NCBI GenBank assembly: GCA_015179045.1
Contig: WHUZ01000060.1
Coordinates: 186,001 to 250,000 of the forward strand
DNA from: Kalaharituber pfeilii
Lineage: Eukaryota > Ascomycota > Pezizomycetes > Pezizales > Pezizaceae
DNA length: 64,000 nt
Reading direction: 5' to 3'
Below, piece after piece: positions 35,465 to 46,694 of the stretch (position 1 is the stretch's first letter; the number at the start of each line of letters is the position of its first letter). The translations under genes were made by a program, and so were the position numbers. The notes beneath the pieces were generated by a model, which saw only the letters and a list, made by a program, of their open reading frames with translations, had not been told where the DNA came from and did no database searches.

Positions 35465-36245
35465 CATCCAATACGACAGGCTTGACTCTTAACGACCGTA
35501 TATTCCTTTTTTTTCCCTTTTTTTTTTTTTTTTTTTTTTGATGCAAATCTCGTCATGTTGGTCAGCTCGTAACAGCTCAATTACAATGTGTCTCCAAACA
35601 TTTAGTATTCGAGCGGTGTTAGTCCTAGCGCTGTGATGACGGCTCAACAGCATCCACTGTTTCGCACGGGAACCGGTATCTAGAGCTGGCGCAACGAAGC
35701 CTCAAGGGCGGTCTCAATGATCAAATGTCAAGGAAAGGGTCTTCAATTGTCTTGTCTGTGCGTGTCCATGTCTGTCTCTGCTTGCTTGCTTCCACGGTCC
35801 TATCTACATACAATTTATAGACCACCTTCGCCTTCCAACTGAGCCTATACATTCACATCTCGCTTCTTAAATGTAATTTTCTTCCTCATCCCACGCATGT
35901 GGCCCTACCGCTGAGTACCGCTCCGGCCCGCGTTTGGCCTTATTCTTTCCATCGATACCGTGGTTACCACCACAGCGCATGTGCGCGTCAATATCAATGC
36001 TGAAGAAAATTGATTTAATCATAAGAGGAGTGCAGACTAGACGAGACTACCGTGTTCACTCAAGTCCAACAAGACGATAAAACTATGGTGTTAAGACAGC
36101 GTCGAGGAAATTGCACATATTGAATAATCAAAGAGTGCTGAGCGCGCAAATGTGGGGCCACAGTTCCTAGAGGCGATAAAAAAAGGCGTCTCCACGCTTA
36201 TTAACAGTATGTTAACGTCGTATATGTATAATGGTATTGTAACAT
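35465..36245 (+). repeat. Dispersed repeat R1, long copy
   Basis: About 780 bp aligned in blocks with 23895-24295 (see that entry). It contains a T22 run at 35518-35539 and an extra ~300 bp centre absent from the other copy. Both copies are diverged, so the repeat is old. Confidence 0.7.
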
Positions 36246-36480
36246 TAAGCGGACGAGGCGTACCATTGCCGACCGTACGTCCCATCGCTTTCTCCTGGGA
36301 CATCTCGCGTGGCTTAGCCCTACCGTTCCCTACCGCAAACATGCCCCACGCGCCTCCTATAAGAATCATCCCACCTACTCTCTTGTCCCCAAGAGCCCCT
36401 CCAACCGCCTCAGCGTGTCCACGTCCGCCCTCACGACCCCATCTTCGCCAAACACATCTCCTCTCCGCACACATCCTCCC

Positions 36481-36553
36481 TCCCTGCCATGGCGAACAGC
36501 TGCAAGCGGGGTTACATGAAAAAAAAAAAAAATAAAAATAAAAAAATAAAAAA
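36481..36553 (+). mobile_element. LINE-A tail copy
   Basis: TCCCTGCCATGGCGAACAGC, then TGCAAGCGGGGTTACATG and an interrupted poly(A). CCTCCC flanks both sides (36475-36480 and 36554-36559), a short possible target duplication. Confidence 0.7.
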
Positions 36554-36582
36554 CCTCCCACCTGCAACCGCCCTCTTCGTAC

Positions 36583-37700
36583 TAGCATTGCTTCCCTGCA
36601 TACATCCTCCTTTTTCGTGCGTCGGGCCCTTCATCTCTCGCATGAGTCACAAGGGTATACGTCCTGTTTGGGATCCCATTGAATCTGCACTCGTGCGGGA
36701 GGAAGAAGTGGAGGGCTGATAGATCGTACCTTTCCTTCCTGCGGCACATCCACCTCACTTCGCAGCAAGTGCGCTTCTTGCCGCCAACGCAGTAGACCAT
36801 GGCCTCCCAGTTCTCGAAGGCGGAGATTGTATTCACCGCTGTATTTCACGAGGAGAATGTTGGTTCTCCCGTGGAGGATCTCTGCGCCGTCTCGGCCCTC
36901 CTCAGTTTTGGAGGTCGCAAGCATGTGGGATGCGCTGGGTCGGACAATGGCGCGATACAGCTCCTCTCGCCGTGAAGCATGCCGTTCCAGCTGGGTATCT
37001 ACGAGGCACATGAAATGTAATCGTGGAGTGAGAACTCGCATCCTGGATGACCAAAGTTGAAGAGGAGCTCAATGTTGAGCACTTTATCGCATACTGGTGA
37101 TGCACCGTAGCCAGGCACACTCGATGCGCGCGGCGGGAGAGTACACTGGTGCAGTAGATTGAAGGAGGTATCCAACACCGGCGATCTTGTCGACAGGGTT
37201 TGTGCTGAAGCGGTGCTGCATTGTGTGGGTATTAAGGTCGAGGGCTCTACACCCGTCGGTGATCAGGCTGCCGCGGGCCACGTCTTCAACGAATACTAGC
37301 AGCTGGATGCGGGAAACAGTGGCAAGGTCGGAACAAGAATGGCAGAGGCCATCAGTAACAGTCTGAATGTTGGACTTAGTTCTTGCAGTGTCCAGGCGTG
37401 CCGGACCCAATGACGGTGGTCGAGTTGAGTCCATTGCATGCCGTCTAGAGTGGGAGCCAGTTGCTTCCCGAGGCTTTTTAGGTAACGTACTTCTCTCTCC
37501 GCATGCTGGTATACGCTGCCAATGGTAGGAACATCGATTCGGAGTCCATTGTTCCTATTCTCATCGTCCTTCCATGCCTTCCCTTTCTGTCTTATGTATA
37601 GGATATCCAAGCAACAATAATCCAATGCAGGAGCATCGACCTTGCTCGCCAGGGCCAAAACTTCACCGCGGATCTGCTCGAGCGTGACTCCCGCGGGCAT
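36583..37700 (-). pseudogene. HET-domain (heterokaryon incompatibility-like) pseudogene
   Basis: The minus strand from 37700 encodes DYCCLDILYIRQ, GLRIDVPTIGSVYQHAEREV and HRHWVRHAWTLQE. These are the successive motifs of the fungal HET domain (WxDxLCIxQ, then IxxIYxxA, then WFxRAWTLQE). After WTLQE the frame shifts to one encoding TVTDGLCHSC, RIQLLVFVEDVARG and DKIAGVGYLLQST. Two more frame changes lead to YCVGGK and HFFLPHECRFNGIPNRTYTL near 36620-36800. HET proteins trigger death on fusion of incompatible cells. Here at least three frameshifts make function unlikely. No intron signals repair all of them. Confidence 0.75.
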
Positions 37701-37759
37701 TGGTTTGGAACCGGTATGAGCGTGGGGCGCGCTGCACCTAATTCCACTACTCTACGCAC

Positions 37760-38382
37760 TGGGTCCTCTGCTGGGGGGTTGCTGGGCGAAGGAGGAAGTG
37801 AGCAGTATCAGGTCGTTGAATGGAGAAGATTACTGAGCGTGAGTGAGAGTTGTTTGATTGTGTAGCAAGTGCAGAAACCAAAATTAGTAAGACAAAACTG
37901 TAGAAAGGTTGAGGGTAATGGAAAATGAGTATGAACAGTGAATAGGAAGGATGAAGGATGAAGATAAAGAAGGTAGAAAGCATGCCCTTCTTTTACCAGT
38001 TTGTGCAGCATCACCATTTCTAAGCATCTCCCATGCCCCTGGACTTACCCTCACCGTGTGTATGCAACCCAGCATTGCCGACATTACCATACGACCCTTG
38101 TGACCTGCGGCGTCTGAGCCCAGCGTCAGCACAGTAATAGTAGCTTAGGCGCGCTGCCTACCACACTGGTCACGACCGATGTTACAGCAGAGTCTGTTCT
38201 GGTCATGTCCTCTGTCTAGGAAAGCGACATTGCCCAAAACTTTACGGTCTGGCACGGAGCCACCGCGCACCGTAGATAGCTCCGGATGAGATACGAACTC
38301 TTAATCACCCTGTGTTCGTGTAGGTCCTATAGCTACCGTATGGCCCCTTAATCATCCGCCGCATGTGATCACTTCGGCCACG

Positions 38383-38423
<41 letters not shown>

Positions 38424-41205
38424 CATTACTCGCAGCGTGCCATGCTCGCCGCTGAGGCCCGAGATCAGACTCTGGGACATCGCAAGTGCAGGATGGGTGC
38501 GTGCAGTTGTACTAACCTCCGGTTGAGCCTCCATCGTAACAAGAAATAGAGACGACCGAAATCTTAATCCGTCCCTATGCCAGCTGATGACGAGAGCTCT
38601 TCATCGGTGGGTTCGAGGTTGCATATACCGAGGCGTTTAACTGTAGGGATGTTGGGGAGAAGGGCGTCGGCAAGAGCAACAAGGGTGGAAAGCTCCAGCT
38701 TGGAGCAAGGGAAGTCTGAGGGTTGTTCGGGAATGACGGAGCCATGTTGGGTGGCTTCTGGTGGGAGGGGATAACAAGTTTGCGGAGGCAGAGCAACAGG
38801 GGGTTAATAGAGCGCGTCAGTGGCAGGGAAGGCGTCCCATTTGGCACTTGGGACAAAAACATTGCTCTGTCGAGCTGCGAACTCTGACCTCTCGCGAACC
38901 CTCCAGACACACCTCTGAAGGGTTCCCTGCTGCGTTCCCTTCTTCCTGGATTTCACCGGCGAGGGCTTCGTCCGCTGTTAACGTGCCGGAACCATAGAAT
39001 GCGAATCGGGCTACGCTTGGCGCTAATTAGGTAGATACTCCTTTTGTTTCTGCTCTATTGGTGCCGGCGGTTTGCTCTGACATCGTATCGGTCATGGGAA
39101 CTAGTAATGTCACCTTGTCATCGGTAAACTAGGACGTCGATTGATTCCCTTCCTTCACCTCTTTTCCCCTTTCTCATTCTCTTCTATAAGTCATACTTCA
39201 TCTCCATACCCCCCTCCGTCTTTTTCTCTCATTCCTTACTTGATATTTGTACATCCTCACCTAGGATTACCGCACTCCCTTCCTTAGTGTTCCGCATTAG
39301 TCAATACCTCGCAACTGCAAACATAATATCAATAAGCATCTGATGAGCCATGGAGCAACCGGTCATGCATATTGAGTTCTTGCAGAGAGTCGGAGGAATT
39401 TCCACCTGCATACCCTGAGCGTGATTGCTCGAGGTTTGGAGAATGTGCCCCGGAAATGACATTTATTTGGTCGGTTGCGGCGGGTTTTCCGACATTATAT
39501 ATATATAAATTAGGTATGTATGTATTGGAGTGTGTTGTTGATAATGCCGCTATTACTTCATTTAGCAGACTAGATAATTTCAACTTGTCTTGTAAGGCTT
39601 GAACATTAACAAGGGCGATTGCGGGTGCATACTGCTATTAATCGCTCTTGCTCCCTCGATTAATTAGAGCTCGAATCGATCTGAACTATAATTTTCTTGA
39701 AATTCCCTACTGCTTTGACTTCCTCCGCCTAGTGTATGTCTTTCTATGTGACAAGGGTTATGCAAAGCAGCGCTGAAAGGCTCGCTAGTCTGATAAATTC
39801 TGAAGAAGCTGAGGCAAGAGTTGATCTGAACTTGGATGGTGGGATCGGTCAATATTGTAATTGTTTGGGTAAGTGCGAACAACTCCCGTAGGATCGTTCA
39901 GCGTAATTATTGCTGCAGAAAACTCCATTGAGCCACGGACAAAACAGTGGCTGAAAATCCAAATAATGAAAGGTGGGATAGGGAAAAATAAAGTACCATA
40001 GCACTATTGAAGAATCGAAAAGTGAAAACACTTGTAGGAACTGGAAGTACTATTCAGATTTTCTTTCTCCTCCCCCGCCCCAATCTCCACTCTCTCCATG
40101 CCGCACCTGATATGTCACAAAATGACACCAGTTATTCTCTAATTGTACTCGTAGCCTTACTTTTCCTGATCCGCCCCGCCTGTTCCGCGCGTTTGCGCCC
40201 TGCAGACGCAAGGCACCAGCAGCATAACTACACCTAAAAATGCTGGGGTAGGCACTGTACAGTACACCAACTAAGTACTCTAACTCTATCGATCCACTCT
40301 TTCATCAACAAGCAAATGACACTTGATGTTGATCAGTTGATCGACAGGGCTAGGTGCACACGCCAGGTATATGCAGACAAGCAAGGGTCTAAACTTTCGA
40401 GGATCAAAGGCCTCAATCCTAATAGGCTGTTCCGAATTTATCTGATTCTCTCCTGCACGCCCAGTTTTCCTGAGGAAAAACTGGGGAAGAAAGCCGGCAG
40501 CCGGGTTGGGCAGGTTGGTTTGATATACTGGGATTGTGTAGCCAGGGTATCATTTATCTGATTTGCATACATATTGCTTGCATTTAGGATTTCAGGATCT
40601 GGATACTGGAGACTATCATGGGCACGAGAACATAGATCCTTGATTTATGCTACTTTTTTTTTTCCTTTTGTTTTTTGAGACTGGGATGGCGGACCAGACT
40701 ACCGCTTAGTGGCTGACTAAGCTACTCGACCTTACGCGGTTGCTTCGTGAATGGCTAGTCTCATGCCCTCAAGTTTGTTATTATTTTACGGACGGTGCCT
40801 GGCTATTGCACTTTTTCCGGGACTGTACACGGTGTAGGACTTACATAGGAAACGGGGTTACCCCCTCTAGGACAGAAAAGCAGGAACAAAAACCAAGAAA
40901 GAAAGAAATAAATCCCCCCAGCAATCCTTCCATCGTCCCCTTCCTCCTCTTCCACCCACCTACCCTTGGCCCTGCTTCCCAAAGTTGGCAGGCCGAATCC
41001 ACTCTGCTGCCCTCATGCAGAAATGCTGCGTCCTAAGCCACTCTTCTTTCCCAAACTAGATATCAAAACATGTAGGTACTACCCGCCCATTCCTAGCTAT
41101 TGCATCCCACAGGGTCTTGGCATGAGACTAGTGGATGGCGGAAGACGTATGATAACAGATTCAGGCTTTACTTGCTAGGCAGGCCACGAGGCGAGAAAAC
41201 TGATG
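37760..41205. other. Gap, no gene recognised
   Basis: Contains a LINE-B tail (38388-38440). Short frames such as 38575-38910 (minus) and 40007-40237 (plus) lack family features or convincing starts. A run of ATCTGAT-type words begins near 40440. Confidence 0.55.
38388..38440 (-). mobile_element. LINE-B tail copy
   Basis: T31, then AATATCATTACTCGCAGCGT / GCCATGCTCGCCG. This is the complement of the LINE-B tail; no body and no clear duplication found. Confidence 0.6.
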
Positions 41206-41211
41206 TACACT

Positions 41212-41676
41212 AGAATCTGATAAGAATTAAAGAGGAGATGTTTATCTGATTCTCTCACCTACTTAAGGGATTTGAATTCCGTCGACGGCGTGAAGCTGGG
41301 TGATGCAAAATGCCAGATGTGGAAGATGATCTGATAAGGAAATCTACTTGTACTCGTACATGCTTATCTGATTCTCCCTCTTGCTTTGGCTGCAGGGTGC
41401 GGGAGGCAGAGGCGAGGCGAGGCGAGGGCTGGCGATGGTTCGCGATGGTTGGCGATGGTTGGCGACGGTTGGCAATGGTTGGCATTAATGGTTGGCGATT
41501 AGTCTTGTGTTGGCGATTGTAGGAGAGCGAAGTGAAGGAGTGGTACCGTAGAGGATCTGATAAATTTCCTCCTACAAATTTATCTCATCCTCTCATCCAG
41601 GAAGGCTGTTGTGCAGCAAAGATGCAGCAAAGGATCTGATAAGAACAGTCCTTGCATGGACCATTTATCTGATTCT
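41212..41676 (+). repeat. Cluster of four ATCTGATAAG...TTATCTGATT mini-repeats
   Basis: Four 44-50 bp units lie at 41212-41255, 41326-41375, 41551-41595 and 41632-41676. Each starts (G/A)ATCTGATAAG or close to it and ends TTATCTGATTCT (third copy TTATCTCATCCTCT). The ends are inverted repeats apart from the central base. Interiors differ. Copies in the opposite orientation occur near 15.1-15.6 kb. Confidence 0.7.
41431..41500. repeat. 10-bp minisatellite
   Basis: GGCGATGGTT-type units (five in exact register at 41431-41480, then degenerate ones) between two of the ATCTGATAAG elements. Confidence 0.85.
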
Positions 41677-42424
41677 ACCACTCATTGATTGACAAAGGGC
41701 GGATGACCACCACACCACAGTGATGTCCAACGGTGATGTGCAAAGGGGTGTGTGGATGGGTCCCCGTCGGGTTGCGGCAATCAAGGTAAAGCGGAAAATC
41801 TGATATGGAATATGATGGGTTTTCCTATAATATGAGTGGACGAGGTTTATCTTGATCATGTCGGTGTCAGCGTATCGCCAGATGTTCGCCTTCCTTTGAA
41901 TATCAGAGGTGGTGCGGCGGCTTTCGGCAGCTGAATAGATAATACGTGTAATACGTACGACATGAGAAACACAGTATGAATATGGGGTAGTAGCAGTGTG
42001 GCTAAAATAAGTAACGCGCCATCGTGTTTGAATAATAAGGGTAAGTAAAAATTGAAACAAGGTGCATTCGTGAGGTGTGGTGGTAGGCGCAGTCGACAAA
42101 GTTCGCACTCCCAAGTCTTTTTCATCTACTCTAGAGTATTGTTTTCCCCAACGTAAAATCTGTGTACTCTACTAACTCTATATGAATGGGAGCTATCTAA
42201 CCGCAACTCCGAAAAATCCATCAACCCAATTTAAGAGAAAAATAAATAATTGAGAGGAAAATACAGTAGAATGAAAAAGAGAAGGAACAGACAAATCAAC
42301 TTCCTTCTATAGTTCTATCTCTATCCCCACCCAGTATATAACTTTTTAACCCCATTTCGGAAACCATCTATGAACGCCCTTTATATGAACGTCCCTTCTA
42401 TTCATCACCTCCATGTCAATACTG

Positions 42425-43663
42425 CTACACCACAGTCTCCACCCTCAGCCTACTTTCTCCCACCCCGTTCCCTTCCTCCACCACCACCCATCCTCCCTTC
42501 TCGATCTTCCCCTTCCATCTTCTCCCTTCTCCCTGCGCCAATACAACCGTCATATCGCACACCACCCCTTCCTCCTCTGCCTCTCCTTCCACCCTCGTCA
42601 CTGTCCATCTCCCAAACGCCCAATTCAGAATAAACCACCCTCCTAGATCCGCACCCCCGTCCATTTTTCCTGGTGTCTGCTTCTGAACGGCAGCCCTGCC
42701 GGGCAACGGTGGTGGAGGTGGGGTCTTTTTGCTTCGAAAGAGCGCTTTTATACGGTATATTTCGTCCTTGGGGGCTGCTGTTAGGAGTTTCAAGAGCTTG
42801 TCGTAATCTAGTCCCGCGCCACCCGTCCCGTTGTTAGTCGCTAGCCAAACAGATAAGACGTCAACTTCGTCAACGTGTCCCTTTACACCATGGCAATGGC
42901 CATTGTTGCCGCATCCAGCCTCTTTACACTCGCTCGCGGCTGCCGCCTCGGGTAACTTTCTGGCTTCCCGATCGATGCCGAGTAATACTTCCTTGTCGAC
43001 CCATCCGCCACGGCTCCGCACCACCGGTACATCCACGCACACTTCCCTCACCAAATCCACCACGTCCTCGATTCTGCGTTCCCCGCCGGGGACGTCCTCC
43101 CATTTGTTCAATACCACTAAATCGGTATAGCCTGCTTGCAGTTTCGCAGTATAGCTAGTATCTTTGTACCCCGAAAAGTTGGCGACGTCAATAACCAAGA
43201 TGATGCCGTCGAGGAAATATTTTGGCGACGGGACACCGGAGGAGGATGAGGTCTCCAGGGTGGATAACCGATTCACCTCCATCGCCAGCGTCGCCGGGAA
43301 CGCGGATCCGGACGTCTCAATCACGATACGTGTCGGGGCGTAGTTTGCGACAAGGAAGTTCAGTGCCTCCTCGAGCTGGCCGACTAAATTGCAGCAAATA
43401 CACCCGTTGAGAAGCTCTTGCACTCCAGCGACCGGATTCCCGCTCCCCGCACCGTTGTTCATGTCCCCATTGCTACTGGAGGTGGTGGAAAGAAGCTTAG
43501 AATCGACAGCGACGCTCCCGAATTCATTTTTGAGCAGACAGAGGCGGGTGGATGGAGGCGGAGGGAGCTGGGGGAGGAGGTTGAGGAGGAGCGTAGTTTT
43601 GCCGGCGCCGAGGAAGCCGGTGAGGATAGTGATGGGGATGGGGGGCCTGGGGAGGACGGTCAT
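42425..43663 (-). CDS. CobW/P47K-family GTPase metallochaperone
   Basis: A single exon of 412 residues starting at an ATG. The N-terminal G domain has a Walker A loop GFLGAGKT (residues 16-23). It also has KNEFG with the switch I acidic residue, the CobW metal motif GCICC (87-91), IVIETSGSA, VIDVANF and the guanine-specificity motif NKWE in place of NKxD. A Cys/His-rich insert (ECKEAGCGNNGHCHG) follows near residue 250. The CobW C-terminal domain then includes DEIYRIKALFRSK and WFILNWAFGRWT. Members bind GTP and deliver zinc or another divalent metal to client proteins. The CxCC motif and His-rich insert suggest zinc or cobalt binding. It is probably cytosolic, as no signal or transit peptide is seen. 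Runs of Pro and Ser in loops are lineage-specific. The exact client is unknown. Confidence 0.93.
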   Translation of the reverse strand: MTVLPRPPIPITILTGFLGAGKTTLLLNLLPQLPPPPSTRLCLLKNEFGSVAVDSKLLSTTSSSNGDMNNGAGSGNPVAGVQELLNGCICCNLVGQLEEALNFLVANYAPTRIVIETSGSAFPATLAMEVNRLSTLETSSSSGVPSPKYFLDGIILVIDVANFSGYKDTSYTAKLQAGYTDLVVLNKWEDVPGGERRIEDVVDLVREVCVDVPVVRSRGGWVDKEVLLGIDREARKLPEAAAASECKEAGCGNNGHCHGVKGHVDEVDVLSVWLATNNGTGGAGLDYDKLLKLLTAAPKDEIYRIKALFRSKKTPPPPPLPGRAAVQKQTPGKMDGGADLGGWFILNWAFGRWTVTRVEGEAEEEGVVCDMTVVLAQGEGRRWKGKIEKGGWVVVEEGNGVGESRLRVETVV

Positions 43664-45158
43664 GAAGGCGGAATGTTGGAGAGTTGTGAATGTGAGTGTA
43701 GTGGGATTGGTAGAATGATAAGTTGGGAATTTGAAACGTGGTGATTGCGATCGAGCCTAAGGAGGAATTTGACTTGGAAGTAAATTGTGGGGGCGAGCGT
43801 ATAAAGGCTAATGTCTCGGGTTGGTCCGGCAAGGGGACATTTGTTGAGGCTCGGCTGCTTAATCAGCAGTCGCTGACTGTACTAGTACTCGAGTACATAC
43901 TCGGAGGATCCCGGGTCCCCTAAAATGCCATTGAATGGTACTGTAGCGGCTGGGCACGAGACTACATTGAATGCAGCATTACTCATTCGAATATAATACT
44001 GTAAGCGAAATTGCTTTCTCAGATATACATAATGAACTATTTGTGAAAGTTCGGTAATTTGGCTGCGGTGCACATCTTGGCAGCGAGCACACTAGTTTGA
44101 GGGTAACGGACCCTGTTCAAACAAGCGCAAACCGTGCCTTTAGTGACTCGATGGAAGTGAAGCCTGCGACAAGGCAAAGGCTTCGGTGCGCAATGCCTAT
44201 ATATAATATAACTCGTTGCAAGCTCGGTGAAGATAGAATAACGTGCGATATCTCTACTGGAGAGCTCCGAAATTCCGAGATTGAGGGTTTGTCTCTGGTA
44301 TGTAGTCCCCAACGAGGAACACAGTCCTTGTATCTTTGACACACAAAAGTTGGTAAAGTGCGTACTTATTCCTTCGTAAGAGCCTCCTGTGAACTGCCGT
44401 AATTCGGTTACGCGATTCTATCTCATAGAATAACAGCAACAAAAAGGAAGACTCCAGACCGTGTGCGATGATCTTAGATATGGTCAGTGAGGGGCTGCAC
44501 TGAGCGCCCCGTGCTGAGGAGATGATCGAGAAGGGGGGAATAGGAAAGCACAGCTTGACTTGGGGAAAGGTTGATGGGGCCGCGGTGCACAGAGGGTCAA
44601 TTGCAATGTTGTTTGCAAGGGCTGTCAAGGTCGGGCGAGAGGGGCGAGTAGAAAGGTCTAAAGGCTAATTGGATCCGATTTATGCAGAGGTGTAGTTGAT
44701 TGCCTTGTGGAAAGCATAAACATGAAAGATGCCGAGCTGCAGTCAATATAATTTCGCCATCCCAGGAGGCTCTTGCAAAGAATAAGCAGTTAAAGATCGC
44801 TTAAATATGCACTTTACCAACTTTTTTGGCAGGGTTAATTGACGGTAAAAAGTTGTATATTTCCTGGTCTCGTGGTCGGAGTGGCAGTGGTGCTTTTCAC
44901 AGTGTCAAGGGCCTCCAGCATCACTCTATTCGTTAGATTGGAGTCTGGTCCCTTTATTGCCCATATTTGGCAGTGTGGGCCTGAGCCAAGCTACGCTATG
45001 GTAAAGTTACACTTGACCAGAACGAGAAACGTTGGAAAATAGGTAGATAACTGACAAGTACGTACCTTCTCCGTGTAATGTTGCCGAATATGGGCCTACG
45101 TTATCACCGCACGGCCTGCTTTGCTAGCTTAGGGAATAAGTTAGAAAGTGCGCTATCG
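43664..45158. other. Gap with an inverted-repeat element, no gene recognised
   Basis: The divergent side of the CobW gene (43664-43900) presumably holds its promoter. A TIR-like unit lies at 44345-44826. No coding region recognised. Confidence 0.55.
44345..44826. mobile_element. Candidate small TIR element
   Basis: The left end AAAAGTTGGTAAAGTGCG, then TTATTCCTTCGTAAGAGCC and TCCTG, is mirrored at the right end as its reverse complement with an 18-base insertion. The span is about 480 bp with no transposase. A target duplication is not obvious. Confidence 0.55.
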
Positions 45159-45712
45159 CACGCATAACCTTGAGGTTATTGTCGTCCCCAAAGTATTGAC
45201 CAAATCTACCTATGATCAACAAGTTCACTGTTACGGAGTCTACGATGATGTAGCAAAGTGAAGGTGTAAGTTAGGACAACGCTTGAAGCTTGACCATCTC
45301 TCGAGGGCAGAAAGCCCTCATTATATAGCCAGCTCCCCGCGCACGCCCACTGTATGTTCTATTGCTTATGCTATCTATGCTTAACAATCGATATCAACGC
45401 TTAACAATCAATAACGTCTTGGTAACTGAGGCTGTGAACAATTAGCCTATGCGTACTCTTGCCACTCGGTGGCGCAACTCACTCACTCAACCATGCGCGG
45501 TGCTTGTGATACACTTCCGTGACCCGACCTGTCAATTGTATTGCCCTGCTGTAGCCATCGGTTAATCAGGCCGGATGGTCACTAGCAGCCTTACGGGTCA
45601 ACTCAGGTGGATATCCCCAGCATTTCTGGGTAGGCCCGTGACACGCACAGCCTTGAGATTATTGTCGTCCCCAAAGTATTGACCAAATCTACCTATGATT
45701 AACAAGTTCACT
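45159..45712. repeat. 71-bp direct repeats flanking the solo LTR
   Basis: 45159-45229 and 45642-45712 match at about 66 of 71 bases, including GTCGTCCCCAAAGTATTGAC / CAAATCTACCTATGAT. The left copy ends exactly where the LTR begins and the right copy starts where it ends. Confidence 0.85.
45229..45643 (+). mobile_element. Solo LTR
   Basis: Starts TGTTACGGAGTC and ends GGCCCGTGACA, giving inverted TGTYACGG termini typical of fungal Gypsy LTRs. A TATA-like ATTATATAGCC lies near 45320. Length is 415 bp, with no internal pol sequence beside it. A usual 5-bp target duplication is not seen; see the 71-bp repeats. Confidence 0.65.
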
Positions 45713-46485
45713 TTGACTGTGCATGATTGTAACCCCTGGACTAAGTTCATTGTGCGGGCTCCATGCCTCGTCCATTAGCCTATATTCAGAAAACTCATTC
45801 CAGGATGAGCTTTGATTGAAGACCTAGGTCTTCATTGTGGGTATTCTTTCCAGTGCTGCTGGGTAACTCTCCCCTCGTTAACATGAGAAGCTACAAGTAT
45901 TAAGATGAGAGCGGAGATTCTCAGTTGAGGTTAGAATGGATGGATGTCATATGGACAGAAAATGCGTTTTGACCAAAATTACCTCGTGATTTTTCTTCCT
46001 TGTTACTGTTTTCTTTGTACTTGCTCTCGTCATAGCCCGCCAGGCGGTATACGCGAACTGATGAGGGAAAAAAAAGTTTAAAAAGCCCCTTGTAAATCTT
46101 GGTTCTTTCCTATAGTAGCTGAAAGGAGAAAAGTCATATGGAGCTTTCACAAGGGAAAGAAATGAGTCCGCAAAGCATTGCCCACTGGATAGAGATTTTC
46201 TTCTGACATGGTGGCTACCGATAGAACACATCGTTTTGCACATTGATACCAAAAAAAGCCCCTTCATTGGCAGAATATTTGCTTAATAAGTGCTTTCAAA
46301 CTATGGGGTTTCGCTTTTGTCGCTCCGCTTTTTCGGGGGCTCATGAGAGAGAGCACCACAGACATCTTCGATTTGGCTGTACGGAAAATTGGCGATCTCA
46401 TTAGCGCCCATGGTTCAACGACACCAGCCGCACGAACGGTCGGCTCACTGTGTTTGTAGAGAAGCAATCAAGATGGAACTGCAAC
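45713..46485. other. Gap, no gene recognised
   Basis: Contains one diverged LINE-B tail (46024-46075: CATAGCCCGCCAGGCGGTAT, then ACTGATGAGGG and A8). Otherwise empty. Confidence 0.5.
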
Positions 46486-46490
46486 AAAAA
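46486..46490 (-). terminator. RNA polymerase III terminator of the tRNA
   Basis: TTTTT on the minus strand, two bases after the tRNA 3' end, is the standard Pol III stop. Confidence 0.85.
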
Positions 46491-46492
46491 GA

Positions 46493-46591
46493 TAGTCCCG
46501 CCGAGGATCGAACTCGGGACCTTTCGTGTGCACTTCAACTTGAGCTGATATTGAATGTGAGACGAAAATCATACCACTAGACCACAGGACT
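46493..46591 (-). tRNA. tRNA-Val (anticodon CAC) with a 27-nt intron
   Basis: A 72-nt mature tRNA can be folded from two 36-nt exons (46591-46556 and 46528-46493). The acceptor stem is AGTCCTG/CGGGACT with one G-T pair. The D arm is GTC-TAGTGGTAT-GAT. The anticodon stem is TTCGT/ACGAA with loop CT-CAC-AC. The T arm is CCGAG-TTCGATC-CTCGG and the discriminator is A. The anticodon CAC (46559-46557) reads GUG valine codons. The 27-nt intron (46555-46529) sits one base 3' of the anticodon, the canonical place for nuclear tRNA introns. It must be cut by the splicing endonuclease. Internal A and B boxes (TGGTCTAGTGG and GGTTCGAnnCC-like AGTTCGATCCT) are present. Confidence 0.92.
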
Positions 46592-46694
46592 GGACATACA
46601 AACATCCATATTGTGACGAACTTCCTCGACATACTTGGTAAGCAAGACCTGCCCTACGATCTTAAAGTCTAGTATACATTCCATTCCTAGAAAG

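Noticed and set aside
42370..42646. Plus-strand Pro/Ser-rich frames
   Set aside because: Shadows of the CobW gene's C-terminal end.
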